From contig JALCBJ010000008.1 of assembly GCA_028066595.1 (NCBI GenBank), positions 1-64,000 of the forward strand: 64,000 nucleotides of DNA. Reading direction: 5' to 3'. Origin of the DNA: Thermoanaerobaculia bacterium. Its GTDB lineage: Bacteria > Acidobacteriota > Thermoanaerobaculia > Multivoradales > J023. Both the position numbers and the translations under genes were made by a program. Positions within the stretch are counted from its first letter, which is position 1. Every line of letters begins with the position of its first letter. Below are positions 1-8,182 of this stretch, piece after piece. The notes beneath the pieces are model-generated. The model searched no databases, had not been told where the DNA came from, and was given only the letters and a program-made list of their open reading frames with translations.

Positions 1-2
1 AC

Positions 3-554
3 AGCTGCCTGATGGAGCAAGGCGGCGCCTTTCTCCAGGGCTACAACTGCCAGGCCGCAGTCGACGACGGCCACCAGGTCATCGTGGCCGCCGACCTCAC
101 CAACCAGGTCCCGGACAACGGGAATCTCGTGCCGATGCTGGAGCAGGTGCGCCGGAACTGTGGCGCGTCTGCGGCCGTGGCCACGGCCGACTCTGGCTAC
201 TGGGCGCCCGATACGCCCTCCGCCTGTCGCGACCTCGGGACCGAGGTCTACATTGCCACGGAGCGCCGCAAACACGGGGACCGAAATGACTCGGTCACCG
301 AAGGCCTGGGGCCGGGGGAAGCTGCGGATCCGCGCGCAGCGATGCGCTGGAAACTGCGCACTGAGCAAGGGCGGGAGATCTACGCTCGCCGCAAGGCAGT
401 CGTCGAACCGGTTTTCGGCCAGATCAAGGAGGCTCGCGGGGTGCGTCGTTTCCTCCTGCGTGGACTGGAAGCTGCGGGAGCCGAGTGGCAGCTGATCTGC
501 CTAGCGAACAACCTGCTCAAGCTCTTCCGGTCTGGCTCCTCGAGCTACGCCTGA
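3..554 (+). CDS. IS1182-like transposase, C-terminal part (5' end outside window)
   Basis: Catalyses movement of an insertion sequence; only the C-terminal 183 residues lie in the window. The frame is open from base 3, so the first ATG at 12 is internal. The region resembles the end of IS1182/IS5-type DDE transposases: a 'GYNCQAAVD' segment, then a catalytic-type Asp in 'ADSGYW' (codon 189-191), then the last catalytic Glu in 'VEPVFGQIK' (codon 405-407), and a Leu-rich tail. Between the Asp and Glu segments is a charged linker, as is usual in this family. No frameshift is seen in the visible part, so the copy could be intact. The stop codon lies inside one arm of an inverted repeat (551-606). 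Confidence 0.85.
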   Translation, partial: SCLMEQGGAFLQGYNCQAAVDDGHQVIVAADLTNQVPDNGNLVPMLEQVRRNCGASAAVATADSGYWAPDTPSACRDLGTEVYIATERRKHGDRNDSVTEGLGPGEAADPRAAMRWKLRTEQGREIYARRKAVVEPVFGQIKEARGVRRFLLRGLEAAGAEWQLICLANNLLKLFRSGSSSYA

Positions 555-606
555 GAGCCCAGCGGATCTGGAAACCGGCGGATCCGGCATCCAGCGAGGC
601 TCTCAG
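551..606 (+). terminator. Inverted repeat overlapping transposase stop
   Basis: A perfect 9-bp inverted repeat pairs 551-559 (CTGAGAGCC) with 598-606 (GGCTCTCAG), with a 38-base GC-rich interior. The transposase stop codon TGA (552-554) is inside the left arm. It may be a terminator or part of the right end of the insertion sequence. There is no T-run after it. Bases 607-820 hold nothing I recognise. Confidence 0.3.
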
Positions 607-820
607 TCGACGGAAACCGCCGAGCCAGCAACTCAATCCGCGCCGAGTAGCAGCGCCCCCCGAAGAGATCCGGCTAATCTCAGGTAACGAGGACCGAACA
701 CCGCCCAGGCCGCCTCCGGCATGGTGTGAACCGCTATACGCGACAAGCTCCTAGTTCCCGCCTCCTATCGAGCTCGTCAGATCTCGGCCAGAAGATCCGC
801 AGCCGGCTCCCGGTGAACCT

Positions 821-2227
821 TCAGAGCAACGGCCGTCCAAACGCCAGAAACAGGAGGACACTGGCGACAGCCGCCGCCGCGAGCCATTGCCGCGTACCAG
901 GCCGACGGTCCCAGAGCTCTATCTCATCGGAGGTCCAACCAATCCGGGCGGCGATCCAGGACACCGCGCATCCAGTGTAGAGAAACAGAATAGGCTCGAA
1001 CTGAAGCCGAAATCGCGATTTGACGTGGGACACGAGGAACACCAGCAGCGCGAAGCCGAGGACCGACAGCAAGGCCCGCGACCAACTTCGGCGCGCGATC
1101 GGAAAGACGATCGCGCCCACCGTGGCAAGCACCAGAACCGCTCCATAGAGGCCGTAGCTCCAGGCCTTCAAGAGCTTCGCAACGTGCCGCGGAGTGCCCT
1201 GGAATCCCCTTCCGCTTTCCGCGATCACGCCTCCGGGCAGCTGGTCCGTCAGAAACGTGTCCTTGTCGAGGAGGCGAAAATATTGACGCCCGGCCTGACG
1301 CGCCAGCAGACGCAACCAACCGACTTCCCGCCCCTCTGCCACAATCTCTGCCCACATCAGCTCGTTGCGTTCTCGTACCGAGGGGGCCTCGATGTAGCGT
1401 CGGAAGTACTGGCCTACGATCGGATCCACGAAGTCTTTACGTGACGTGTCGTGGAGGCCTACCCAGGCATTGAAAACCGCGCTTTCCACCATGGGATACT
1501 TCTTGACCTGCAAGCGATCACTCGAGTAGACGATACCCAGGACCATCAGGGCACCGGAGGCGACAATCGCCAGTCTCCTGCGAACGCCCTTCCTGACCCG
1601 AAACAGGAGGATCGGCAGCGCTACGAGCAACAGCGGCCATAGCAAGTACTTGCTGCTCAAGGTGACGCCGAGGAGTAGGCCGGCTCCGAACAGCCAGCCG
1701 AAGGAGTGGCGCCGGTGAAGAAGAATCCAACCCGTGGCCAGGTAGGCTGTCAAGTGGAGAATCTCCGGCCACAGGAAGTGAGCGAAACCCGCAAACGTCG
1801 GATAGATCAACATGAGTGAGCCACTGATCCAGCCGACTTGTCGTGACCCCGTGATCGAGCGAGAAATCTCACTCAGCAAATAGGCCGCCAGGAGGAGCAG
1901 GAGTGTCTGGACGATTTCGACCGCGAGCAGAGATCCCCCGGTCAAGCGGAGGATCAGCGCGAGGAACACCGGCTGAAACGGCGGCCACAGCGATTCGTAG
2001 CTCCAGGTCTGTCCCGACGCCAGAGTCTGGCCCCCCTCGAGATACATCGGCTCGTCGCCCATCCATTGACGCGGCTCGGGAAAGTGGGCGATCCAGAAGA
2101 CGACGACGTGGAGCGTGACACCGGTGGCTATGAGCAGCAAAAGCGCGATCCGGGTGGGAACCCGGAGGCTGACAGGGATCTGCGGCATCGCAGTAGGGTA
2201 CTCGGGAAAGAAGCGAAGATCCAACAT
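821..2227 (-). CDS. GT-C fold membrane glycosyltransferase (ArnT/PMT-like)
   Basis: A 468-residue polytopic membrane protein of the GT39/GT83 (ArnT, PMT, RgtA-D-like) type, which transfers a sugar from a polyprenyl-phosphate donor on the outer face of the inner membrane. A first TM segment (about 27-47) is followed by an extracytoplasmic loop with the acidic pair D58-E59 in 'MGDEPMYLEGG', the position of the catalytic acidic residue in GT-C enzymes. About nine further hydrophobic segments follow, ending with a C-terminal TM after a soluble stretch. The ATG at 2188 is an alternative start that shortens the N-terminus by 13 residues. It is transcribed divergently from the C25 peptidase across about 105 bases. 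Acceptor and sugar cannot be read from the sequence. Confidence 0.75.
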   Translation of the reverse strand: MLDLRFFPEYPTAMPQIPVSLRVPTRIALLLLIATGVTLHVVVFWIAHFPEPRQWMGDEPMYLEGGQTLASGQTWSYESLWPPFQPVFLALILRLTGGSLLAVEIVQTLLLLLAAYLLSEISRSITGSRQVGWISGSLMLIYPTFAGFAHFLWPEILHLTAYLATGWILLHRRHSFGWLFGAGLLLGVTLSSKYLLWPLLLVALPILLFRVRKGVRRRLAIVASGALMVLGIVYSSDRLQVKKYPMVESAVFNAWVGLHDTSRKDFVDPIVGQYFRRYIEAPSVRERNELMWAEIVAEGREVGWLRLLARQAGRQYFRLLDKDTFLTDQLPGGVIAESGRGFQGTPRHVAKLLKAWSYGLYGAVLVLATVGAIVFPIARRSWSRALLSVLGFALLVFLVSHVKSRFRLQFEPILFLYTGCAVSWIAARIGWTSDEIELWDRRPGTRQWLAAAAVASVLLFLAFGRPLL

Positions 2228-2332
2228 CCCTATTCACGTCGTGTCGACGCACGGCCGACTTGCAGGCGCGGACCGAGACACACGCGTGCCGTCCCAGGGA
2301 AGGTGACGATAGAGCAGGTGTAAACTCTCGCC

Positions 2333-4780
2333 ATGTCGCCCCGCTTCTCCACCCCCGGTTTCCTTGTCTCGACTTGCCTATTGGCCGTTTGGCTCAGCCC
2401 ATCCCTCGCCTTCGCGGAAGAGTCAGAGGCTCCTGCGTTCAAGATCAAGATCGATCGCGATGGCGCGTATAGGATCGATTTCTCGGATCTTCGGGCGATC
2501 GGATACGACGGCCCCGGTTTTCCCACCGAGCGACTCGGCTTGACCACGTCGGGGAGGCCAGTCGCTCTTTGGCTCCACGACGGTGATGACGGATCTTTCG
2601 ACCCCGGAGATTGGATCGAGTTCGTAGGACGCCATCTGCGCGGCGAAGCCACGTACTTCGATCGGCACACCCGGTACAACGTGTATTGGCTCCGCACCGA
2701 CGCCGAGGTCCCACTCCGGATGCGACCGGTATCGGCCGAGGGCTCTGAGGCAGGCCGGCAAGCTATCCCAGCTTCAAACGGAACCGCACCGGCTACCCTC
2801 GACCTGATCCGGCAGCGCCACCACGAAGAGGATCTACTCCGCGTCCGATGGAACAAGGTGCTGGGCAGTTCTGACGACGAGCTCTGGTTCTGGAAGCGAC
2901 TCGCGATGGGCCGCGAGCCGGCCCGTCACGAGCTGCATCTCGAGGACCTCGCTCCGAAAGAAGGCCTTACCGCTCATCTCCGCTTCGCATTTCGAGGCTG
3001 GTCTGTTCCAGCTCGGCGTATCGCCACGGATCTGCCCGACCATGTCGTAACGATCCGCCTGAACGGTGTCGACTTGATGACGCACGCCTGGGACGGGACC
3101 GAACCAGAACTTTTCGAGGCCGAAGTCCCCGTGCAGCAACTGAAGCGTGGAGTCAACGACATCGAAGTGCTCGTGCCGAGGCGCCGCCAGGACGATGGAA
3201 AGGTCTTCGTGGACGTGGTGCTGTGGAACTGGATGGACATCGAATACCCCCACTCGGGTCAACTTCATCCAGGGCAGACCTTCTTGACGGCAGACGGCAA
3301 CTCGACCTCCTCGCGGGTTCTCCTCGCCTCCCAATCCGCTCCAAACTCTGATCACCTCCTGGTATACGGCGCCGCTGACGGGACTCGCCGCAGCCTGCGC
3401 GGTGACAACGGCGCGGCCGTGCCCACTCCAGGGCAAACCAAGCACTGGAGCTTCCAGCGCGAGGCTCACGAGACGGCGTGGTACCTCACGGGACCGGACC
3501 ACCTCCTGCGACCTGCTTCGGTCTCCATCGACTCCCCTTCGCAATGGACCGCAACGAATCAACAAGCCGACTACTTGATGATCGCGCACCGGAAGTTCCT
3601 GGAGGCCATATCGCCGCTGGCCGACTTTCACCGCCAGAGAGGATTACGGGTGAAAGTGGTCGCGGTGGAAGACGTGTACGACGAGTTCAATCACGGTATC
3701 GCCCACCCCGAGGCTCTGAAGAGTTTCCTGACCCACGCGTACCATCGATGGCAGAGCCCGGCACCGAGGTTCGTGCTCCTCGTAGGGGATGCCAGCTGGG
3801 ATGGCAAAAACATCCGGGCTGTGGACGAGAACTACGCTGACTGGACGTTCCTCCGGCACGAACGAAACCGGTTCGGGAAGAACGAGAGCATTCCCTATCC
3901 CGAAGACGCCGATCTCAACCACCGCCACTACGTACCTACCTGGGAGTACGGTACTCATCAAGGCCACGCTGCAAGCGACAACTACTTCGTCGCCGTAGAT
4001 GGCGACGACAGCCTCCCGGACATGGCGATCGGTCGCCTCACGGTCGCCGATCCGGACGAGGTCTCCGCGATCGTCGAGAAGACGATCCGATATATGGAAA
4101 ACGAAGAGCCAGGGAGCTGGCGCAAGAAGGTGCTGTTCGTCACCAACGAGAATCAGGTGATGCAGATTCGCAGCGAGCAGGTAGCGGATACCGCGATCGA
4201 AATGGGTTTGGAACCCCATCGCGTGTATCCCGAAGCCAGCGACGCGAACAACACCGAACACACGTCGCGCTTGGTCGACGCATTCGAAGAAGGACTCTTC
4301 GCCGTCCACTTTCTCGGCCACGGCGGAAGGTACATTTGGCAAACCGGACCCCCGGATCTGAAGAAGAACCACGAGCTATTCGGCCTCGATCACCTCGACC
4401 AGCTCGCACCCACCTCCCGCCTCCCGATCATTCTCAGCCTCACGTGCTACTCGGCGCCTTTCGACCATCCCAACGCCGACTCGATCGGTGAGAAGTTCCT
4501 GAGGATCCCGGACCGCGGTGCTATCGCGGTAGTAGCAGCATCGTGGCGCAATCGTCCGCTGGCCAGCTGGGGTCAGATCCTGCTCACCGAGCTGACGCAG
4601 CCAGGTGCCACGATCGGGGAGGCGTTGATGAGAACCAAACATCAGGTGACCAACGAGCTGTTCGTCAACACGTACAACCTGCTTGGTGACCCCGCAGTAC
4701 CCATCCCGGCGGTCGGTTCTTCACTCGCGCCCCAACAACAGGGTCCGAGCGACGTCACCAGGACCGGCTCCCGGCGATAG
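2333..4780 (+). CDS. C25 (gingipain-type) cysteine peptidase, exported
   Basis: Likely a secreted or periplasmic cysteine protease of MEROPS family C25. A signal peptide occupies residues 1-28, with hydrophobic 'FLVSTCLLAVWL' and cleavage near 'AFA-EES'. Residues about 30-400 are beta-rich and resemble the N-terminal propeptide and jelly-roll part of bacterial C25-like proteins. The peptidase domain spans about 410-790. The catalytic His is H663 in 'HFLGHGG' and the catalytic Cys is C705 in 'LSLTCYSAPFDHP', and 'VLLVGDASWDG' is also typical. The domain closes with the family's 'LLGDPAVPIP' ending and only about 22 low-complexity residues follow. No type IX secretion C-terminal domain is present, so export is probably by Sec alone. 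Family assignment is strong; substrate is unknown. Confidence 0.85.
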   Translation: MSPRFSTPGFLVSTCLLAVWLSPSLAFAEESEAPAFKIKIDRDGAYRIDFSDLRAIGYDGPGFPTERLGLTTSGRPVALWLHDGDDGSFDPGDWIEFVGRHLRGEATYFDRHTRYNVYWLRTDAEVPLRMRPVSAEGSEAGRQAIPASNGTAPATLDLIRQRHHEEDLLRVRWNKVLGSSDDELWFWKRLAMGREPARHELHLEDLAPKEGLTAHLRFAFRGWSVPARRIATDLPDHVVTIRLNGVDLMTHAWDGTEPELFEAEVPVQQLKRGVNDIEVLVPRRRQDDGKVFVDVVLWNWMDIEYPHSGQLHPGQTFLTADGNSTSSRVLLASQSAPNSDHLLVYGAADGTRRSLRGDNGAAVPTPGQTKHWSFQREAHETAWYLTGPDHLLRPASVSIDSPSQWTATNQQADYLMIAHRKFLEAISPLADFHRQRGLRVKVVAVEDVYDEFNHGIAHPEALKSFLTHAYHRWQSPAPRFVLLVGDASWDGKNIRAVDENYADWTFLRHERNRFGKNESIPYPEDADLNHRHYVPTWEYGTHQGHAASDNYFVAVDGDDSLPDMAIGRLTVADPDEVSAIVEKTIRYMENEEPGSWRKKVLFVTNENQVMQIRSEQVADTAIEMGLEPHRVYPEASDANNTEHTSRLVDAFEEGLFAVHFLGHGGRYIWQTGPPDLKKNHELFGLDHLDQLAPTSRLPIILSLTCYSAPFDHPNADSIGEKFLRIPDRGAIAVVAASWRNRPLASWGQILLTELTQPGATIGEALMRTKHQVTNELFVNTYNLLGDPAVPIPAVGSSLAPQQQGPSDVTRTGSRR

Positions 4781-4812
4781 GCGCCACCGCCAACCAGCTC
4801 CGTCCGGCGGGG

Positions 4813-6255
4813 CTACTCCACCGTCCTGCCTTCGGCGACCACCCGAACGCCCTCATCGATCGTCAAGTTCAGGATTACGGGAACACGGTGCCCGTGAATC
4901 AGGCGATTCCGCGCCGGGCGTAGCGGCTGGCCGGGAAGACGAAGATCGCACGAGACAACCCGGACTTGACCCGCACGTTCCGGATCGCTGGTGCGGACCG
5001 CGACGACGCAGGGCGTTCCGAGCCACACGGTAGCGTCTCCCTGACCGGCCAACTCCAGGTGAACGCGGCTCCTCACCTCTGAAAGGTCAGCCGTGAGCGA
5101 AGAATCCACGAGCTGGACCCTCTCGACACGCTTGATACCCGATAGCCTGAGCTCTGACCGCGTGCCCTCGAGATTCAGTCTGCGAACATCGTCGGCTTCC
5201 AGGAGGCTGTCCTCGATCTTGACCAGAAGCTGCCGTTCGGCCTGGGTCAGCCGCGCTGTGGCGCCACCCGAAAGCTGCACCGACACGTCACCACGCAATG
5301 ACTCCGCCGTCGCCTCCAAACCATCGGAGCCTTCCAGCTTCAACGAGCCGCCGAGGTCCCGAACATCCAACGAACCGCTCGTCAGTCTCGCCTCCAGCGA
5401 ACCGGCCACGCGCTCGACGAAGGCCTGGAGGTCAGATCCTTCGACGACCCAGCCGTCGGGAGATCGCTCGACGTCGCGTGCTTCGAAACGGCCACCCTCG
5501 CCAACGAGATGAAGCTTGCCGCGCCAGAGCGAGACAGCCGCGTCAGTATGTTGCAGGTTCAGCTGGATCTGACCACTGCCACCATCGATGCGCAGGTCTC
5601 CTCCCTCACAGCGAGCCGTGATGTCACCGCGCTGATCCAGCACCTCGATCGATGTCTCGGCCCCGTCGACCTCGACAGATCCACTATGTCTCCGGATCGT
5701 CGCCGAGCCACGTCGCAGATCGAGATACAGGGCTCCCTCAGTGTCCCGGATCCAAAGTGAAGTGTCCGACGCCGTGATCCGGGTCTCGCCCGTACGATCG
5801 AGGTCGACTTCCGAAGCCTCGAGTCGTAGGTCGAGCGCCACACTGGATGGCTCCGAGCCGCCGGCCGAGACCTCCGTTTCGACCGCCGGTGTCGCCGCTT
5901 CATTCGGCACCCGGCGGACACGCAAAGAAATCTGGCGACCTCCCAAAGCAAGAGACTGGTCGGTGCGAAGGCGCAGGTCGACCTGCAAACGCATCGGCCC
6001 GTCGATGGGAGCGATGCGAAGAACCTCTGATCGGAGATCAGCCTCAATGGCTGCGCCATCGGCTTCGGCAGGCAACGCGTCGACAGCGATCACCGGCTCG
6101 GCAGAATCGTCGACGACGACCGTGACGTCGGCATCGGATAGTTCCAGTGAGACGGTCGCTCGGTCGAGACTCGTGCGAGCCGGAAGCGGGTAGCGTTCAC
6201 CGAACGCTGCAGTCCCCAGCAAGAGGACGAAAGCCGCCGAAACGAGGCGTTTCAT
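4813..6255 (-). CDS. Exported beta-helical protein (DUF4097-like adhesin fold)
   Basis: A 480-residue exported protein of unknown function. I chose the ATG at 6255 because a clear signal peptide follows (residues 1-19, MKRLV then a Leu/Ala-rich core). An upstream in-frame ATG at 6345 would add 30 Arg-rich residues and overlap the divergent lipoprotein gene. The mature part is almost entirely short alternating strands (for example 'GDLRIDGGSGQIQL', 'GSLDVRDLGGSLKLEG') about 15-20 residues apart, the pattern of DUF4097/putative auto-transporter adhesin beta-helices. There are no TM segments and no catalytic motif. It converges with the C25 gene and leaves 32 bases between them. A structural or surface role is inference from fold only. 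Confidence 0.65.
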   Translation of the reverse strand: MKRLVSAAFVLLLGTAAFGERYPLPARTSLDRATVSLELSDADVTVVVDDSAEPVIAVDALPAEADGAAIEADLRSEVLRIAPIDGPMRLQVDLRLRTDQSLALGGRQISLRVRRVPNEAATPAVETEVSAGGSEPSSVALDLRLEASEVDLDRTGETRITASDTSLWIRDTEGALYLDLRRGSATIRRHSGSVEVDGAETSIEVLDQRGDITARCEGGDLRIDGGSGQIQLNLQHTDAAVSLWRGKLHLVGEGGRFEARDVERSPDGWVVEGSDLQAFVERVAGSLEARLTSGSLDVRDLGGSLKLEGSDGLEATAESLRGDVSVQLSGGATARLTQAERQLLVKIEDSLLEADDVRRLNLEGTRSELRLSGIKRVERVQLVDSSLTADLSEVRSRVHLELAGQGDATVWLGTPCVVAVRTSDPERAGQVRVVSCDLRLPGQPLRPARNRLIHGHRVPVILNLTIDEGVRVVAEGRTVE

Positions 6256-6360
6256 GAAGTTTTCGTGGGCCACCCGTACGGTGTATCGTACCAGCCGATC
6301 AGCTCGCAGGCCGTACCGCGCAGCTCGATACGGAGCATCTCCCATGAGGTCTACAGGTTA

Positions 6361-6867
6361 ATGCAACGCTTCCATCCAATCGATTCCCCGGAGCCCCGGT
6401 CCAAACCACTCGCGCTTCTCGTCATGCTGTCGCTTCTTGTTCTCACGGCCTGTAGTACGAGCCTGGAGACACCACCGGACAGCGCTCCACAGCCCGCCGG
6501 GCCCGACGAATCTATGGCCGCTGGCTCCCCTCCACCCAAAGAGACCCAACCACCGGAGACCGACAATCCTCCCGAGGAACCCTACAAGAACACCATTCGC
6601 TGGTCGACTGCCAGCGAAGTAGAGAATTTCGGCTTCAACGTCTACCGCGGGGATACTGCGGATGGTCCTTTTCAACGCCTGAACGACGAGATCATCGAAG
6701 GCGGGTACACCACCGACGAGCCGCAGAGCTACACCTTCATCGACGACACCATCGACCCCTATCGCTCATACTTCTACTACGTCGAAAGCGTGTCCCTCTC
6801 CGGCATTCGGGAGAACTTCACGCCGGTCCTCCAAGCCAAACCGAAGCTTCCGAAGAACGACGGTTGA
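6361..6867 (+). CDS. Lipoprotein with fibronectin III-like domain
   Basis: A 168-residue predicted lipoprotein. The start at 6361 gives an N-region with Arg/Lys, a hydrophobic core, and a lipobox 'VLTAC' with acylated C31. The longer ORF starting at 6265 would put over 60 residues before the lipobox and is unlikely. After the Cys comes a Pro/Thr/Glu-rich spacer (about 32-75), then a domain of about 85 residues with 'IRWSTASEVENFGFNVYRG' and 'SYFYYVESV'. That is the strand pattern of a fibronectin type III or similar Ig-like domain often found in cell-surface proteins. It is divergent from the beta-helical protein gene. Function unknown. Confidence 0.65.
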   Translation: MQRFHPIDSPEPRSKPLALLVMLSLLVLTACSTSLETPPDSAPQPAGPDESMAAGSPPPKETQPPETDNPPEEPYKNTIRWSTASEVENFGFNVYRGDTADGPFQRLNDEIIEGGYTTDEPQSYTFIDDTIDPYRSYFYYVESVSLSGIRENFTPVLQAKPKLPKNDG

Positions 6868-6868
6868 C

Positions 6869-6884
6869 CCCAACACTTGTTGGG
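6869..6884. terminator. Hairpin between convergent genes
   Basis: CCCAAC (6869-6874), loop ACTT, GTTGGG (6879-6884): a perfect 6-bp stem with a 4-base loop directly after the lipoprotein stop and before the 3' end of the convergent spondin_N gene. It could serve both strands. There is no long T-run. Confidence 0.4.
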
Positions 6885-6937
6885 ATCGGCCGTTGGCCGG
6901 CTCGGCCATCGGCGAGACCCGGGATCACCGGATATCG

Positions 6938-7942
6938 CTATGGACACGTGGCAAAGGCATCGGTGTCCTGGATCGGCTGGTAGCGGTCACCCAAGTTGTT
7001 GGCGTAGATGTTGACCTGGCCGGTCTCGGTATCCTCCACCCGGAGCTCTACTCCGACGTCGGTAAGGCCGCCAGCGAAGACCCAGAAACGTTCGTTGAAG
7101 GTGCACGCGTCGAGCACTTTCACCACGACCTCGATGTTGCCGGGGCTGAAGAACCAGAGGTAGCCGGACTCATCCTGCAACTGGACTGCACGGGCGCGTC
7201 CACGCTCCAACTGGTGCGTCTGCCATTCGGCGCTCACATGGAATCGCCCGTCGAGCAAAGCAAGGACGTCTGGTGCCGGGTCGTCCTGACGGGTGAAGGT
7301 GAAGGTGCCGACGGGAACGCCATTGCCGAGGGGGCCCGAGTCGATGAGAGAGATCGGCTCGGGCGGTGAGGTGTTCTGATCCGGCGCTCGATAGGAGGCA
7401 CCACTGTCCGTGCCCGCGTCCCACGCGTAGAGCGTAACGACCTTCTCCTCCAACCATCCGGAGGGTGCGCGAAGATCGAGGCCCTGAACACCGACGAACC
7501 AATCCGGGCTCGGCGCCACCATACTGACCAGGGTGATCAGCGGATGATCCTGACTGACCGTGAAAAACGCTTGAGCAGAACCGCCCGGGGACGTGCCGAT
7601 TCCGCCCCCCGTGATGATCTCCGAGGCGGTGCCTGCATCGATGGCGCTCTGGACCTCCTCGTCTAGCGGGGAGATTCGCCCTCGTTCCGCCATCGCTTTG
7701 ATACCGGGTGATGCCAGATCCCCTGCTCGCCAAAACGACACTCCATGATCGTGAACCCCTCCGATCAGGCCTGAGAAGTGCGGATTCGGCGGAAAGTCCG
7801 TCGGATGAGTCTGGGGACTCCAGGTGGTGAAAAAGCGTACTTTGTACACTGCTGTGTCCGTAACTTCCGCCAGTGCAGGGGTACAGCAGATGGCGACTAC
7901 CGCCGAGACAAACAAGAAAGACGAGCTAAGACTCCAGCGCAT
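6938..7942 (-). CDS. Exported spondin_N domain protein
   Basis: A 334-residue exported protein. A signal peptide covers residues 1-25 and ends near 'PALA-EVTD'. Residues about 30-215 match the spondin N-terminal domain: 'YKVRFFTTWSPQTHP', 'PHFSGLIGGVHD', and the diagnostic 'VAPSPDWFVGV' followed by an 'LDLR' strand and a conserved 'YAWDAGTDSG' turn. The remaining 120 residues are a beta-rich tail with two Cys ('DACTFNERFWVF' and the C-terminal 'FATCP') that could form a disulfide. In bacteria this domain occurs in secreted proteins of unknown role; in animals it is an extracellular-matrix adhesion domain. Surface or extracellular function is inference. Confidence 0.75.
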   Translation of the reverse strand: MRWSLSSSFLFVSAVVAICCTPALAEVTDTAVYKVRFFTTWSPQTHPTDFPPNPHFSGLIGGVHDHGVSFWRAGDLASPGIKAMAERGRISPLDEEVQSAIDAGTASEIITGGGIGTSPGGSAQAFFTVSQDHPLITLVSMVAPSPDWFVGVQGLDLRAPSGWLEEKVVTLYAWDAGTDSGASYRAPDQNTSPPEPISLIDSGPLGNGVPVGTFTFTRQDDPAPDVLALLDGRFHVSAEWQTHQLERGRARAVQLQDESGYLWFFSPGNIEVVVKVLDACTFNERFWVFAGGLTDVGVELRVEDTETGQVNIYANNLGDRYQPIQDTDAFATCP

Positions 7943-8072
7943 GTTGACTCCGATTCGTCAGACGAGGGGTTCCTACGAGCTGCCCAGTTCTACGCGACCA
8001 CCGGCCGTCTGGATCGCTGCTGGTCTCCGGTGGGAAAGTACCGTGGTAGTCAACCCGGCTCTTCGTCGCGCC

Positions 8073-8118
8073 GCCAGCGCGGCTTCTCCTCGAAATAGCT
8101 CTGCTATTTCTCGCTGGC
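8073..8118. repeat. Compound stem-loop downstream of the RND operon
   Basis: Outer arms GCCAGCG (8073-8079) and CGCTGGC (8112-8118) enclose a perfect inner hairpin, GAAATAG (8092-8098) - CTCTG - CTATTTC (8104-8110). A 12-base bulge lies on one side and a 1-base bulge on the other. It lies 65 bases beyond the stop of the efflux pump gene (minus strand), so it may terminate or protect that transcript. It may also be a dispersed palindromic repeat. There is no T-run. The remaining bases between 7943 and 8182 show no gene. Confidence 0.45.
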
Positions 8119-8182
8119 GAGCCTTGGTGGCACGTCGTCGAATCTCGAGGCCGAACCCTCACAGGACTCTCGGCACGAGACC

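Noticed and set aside
4683-5033. Small open frame over the convergent 3' ends near 4800
   Set aside because: Arg/Pro/Ser-rich, overlaps both well-supported genes and has no ribosome site.
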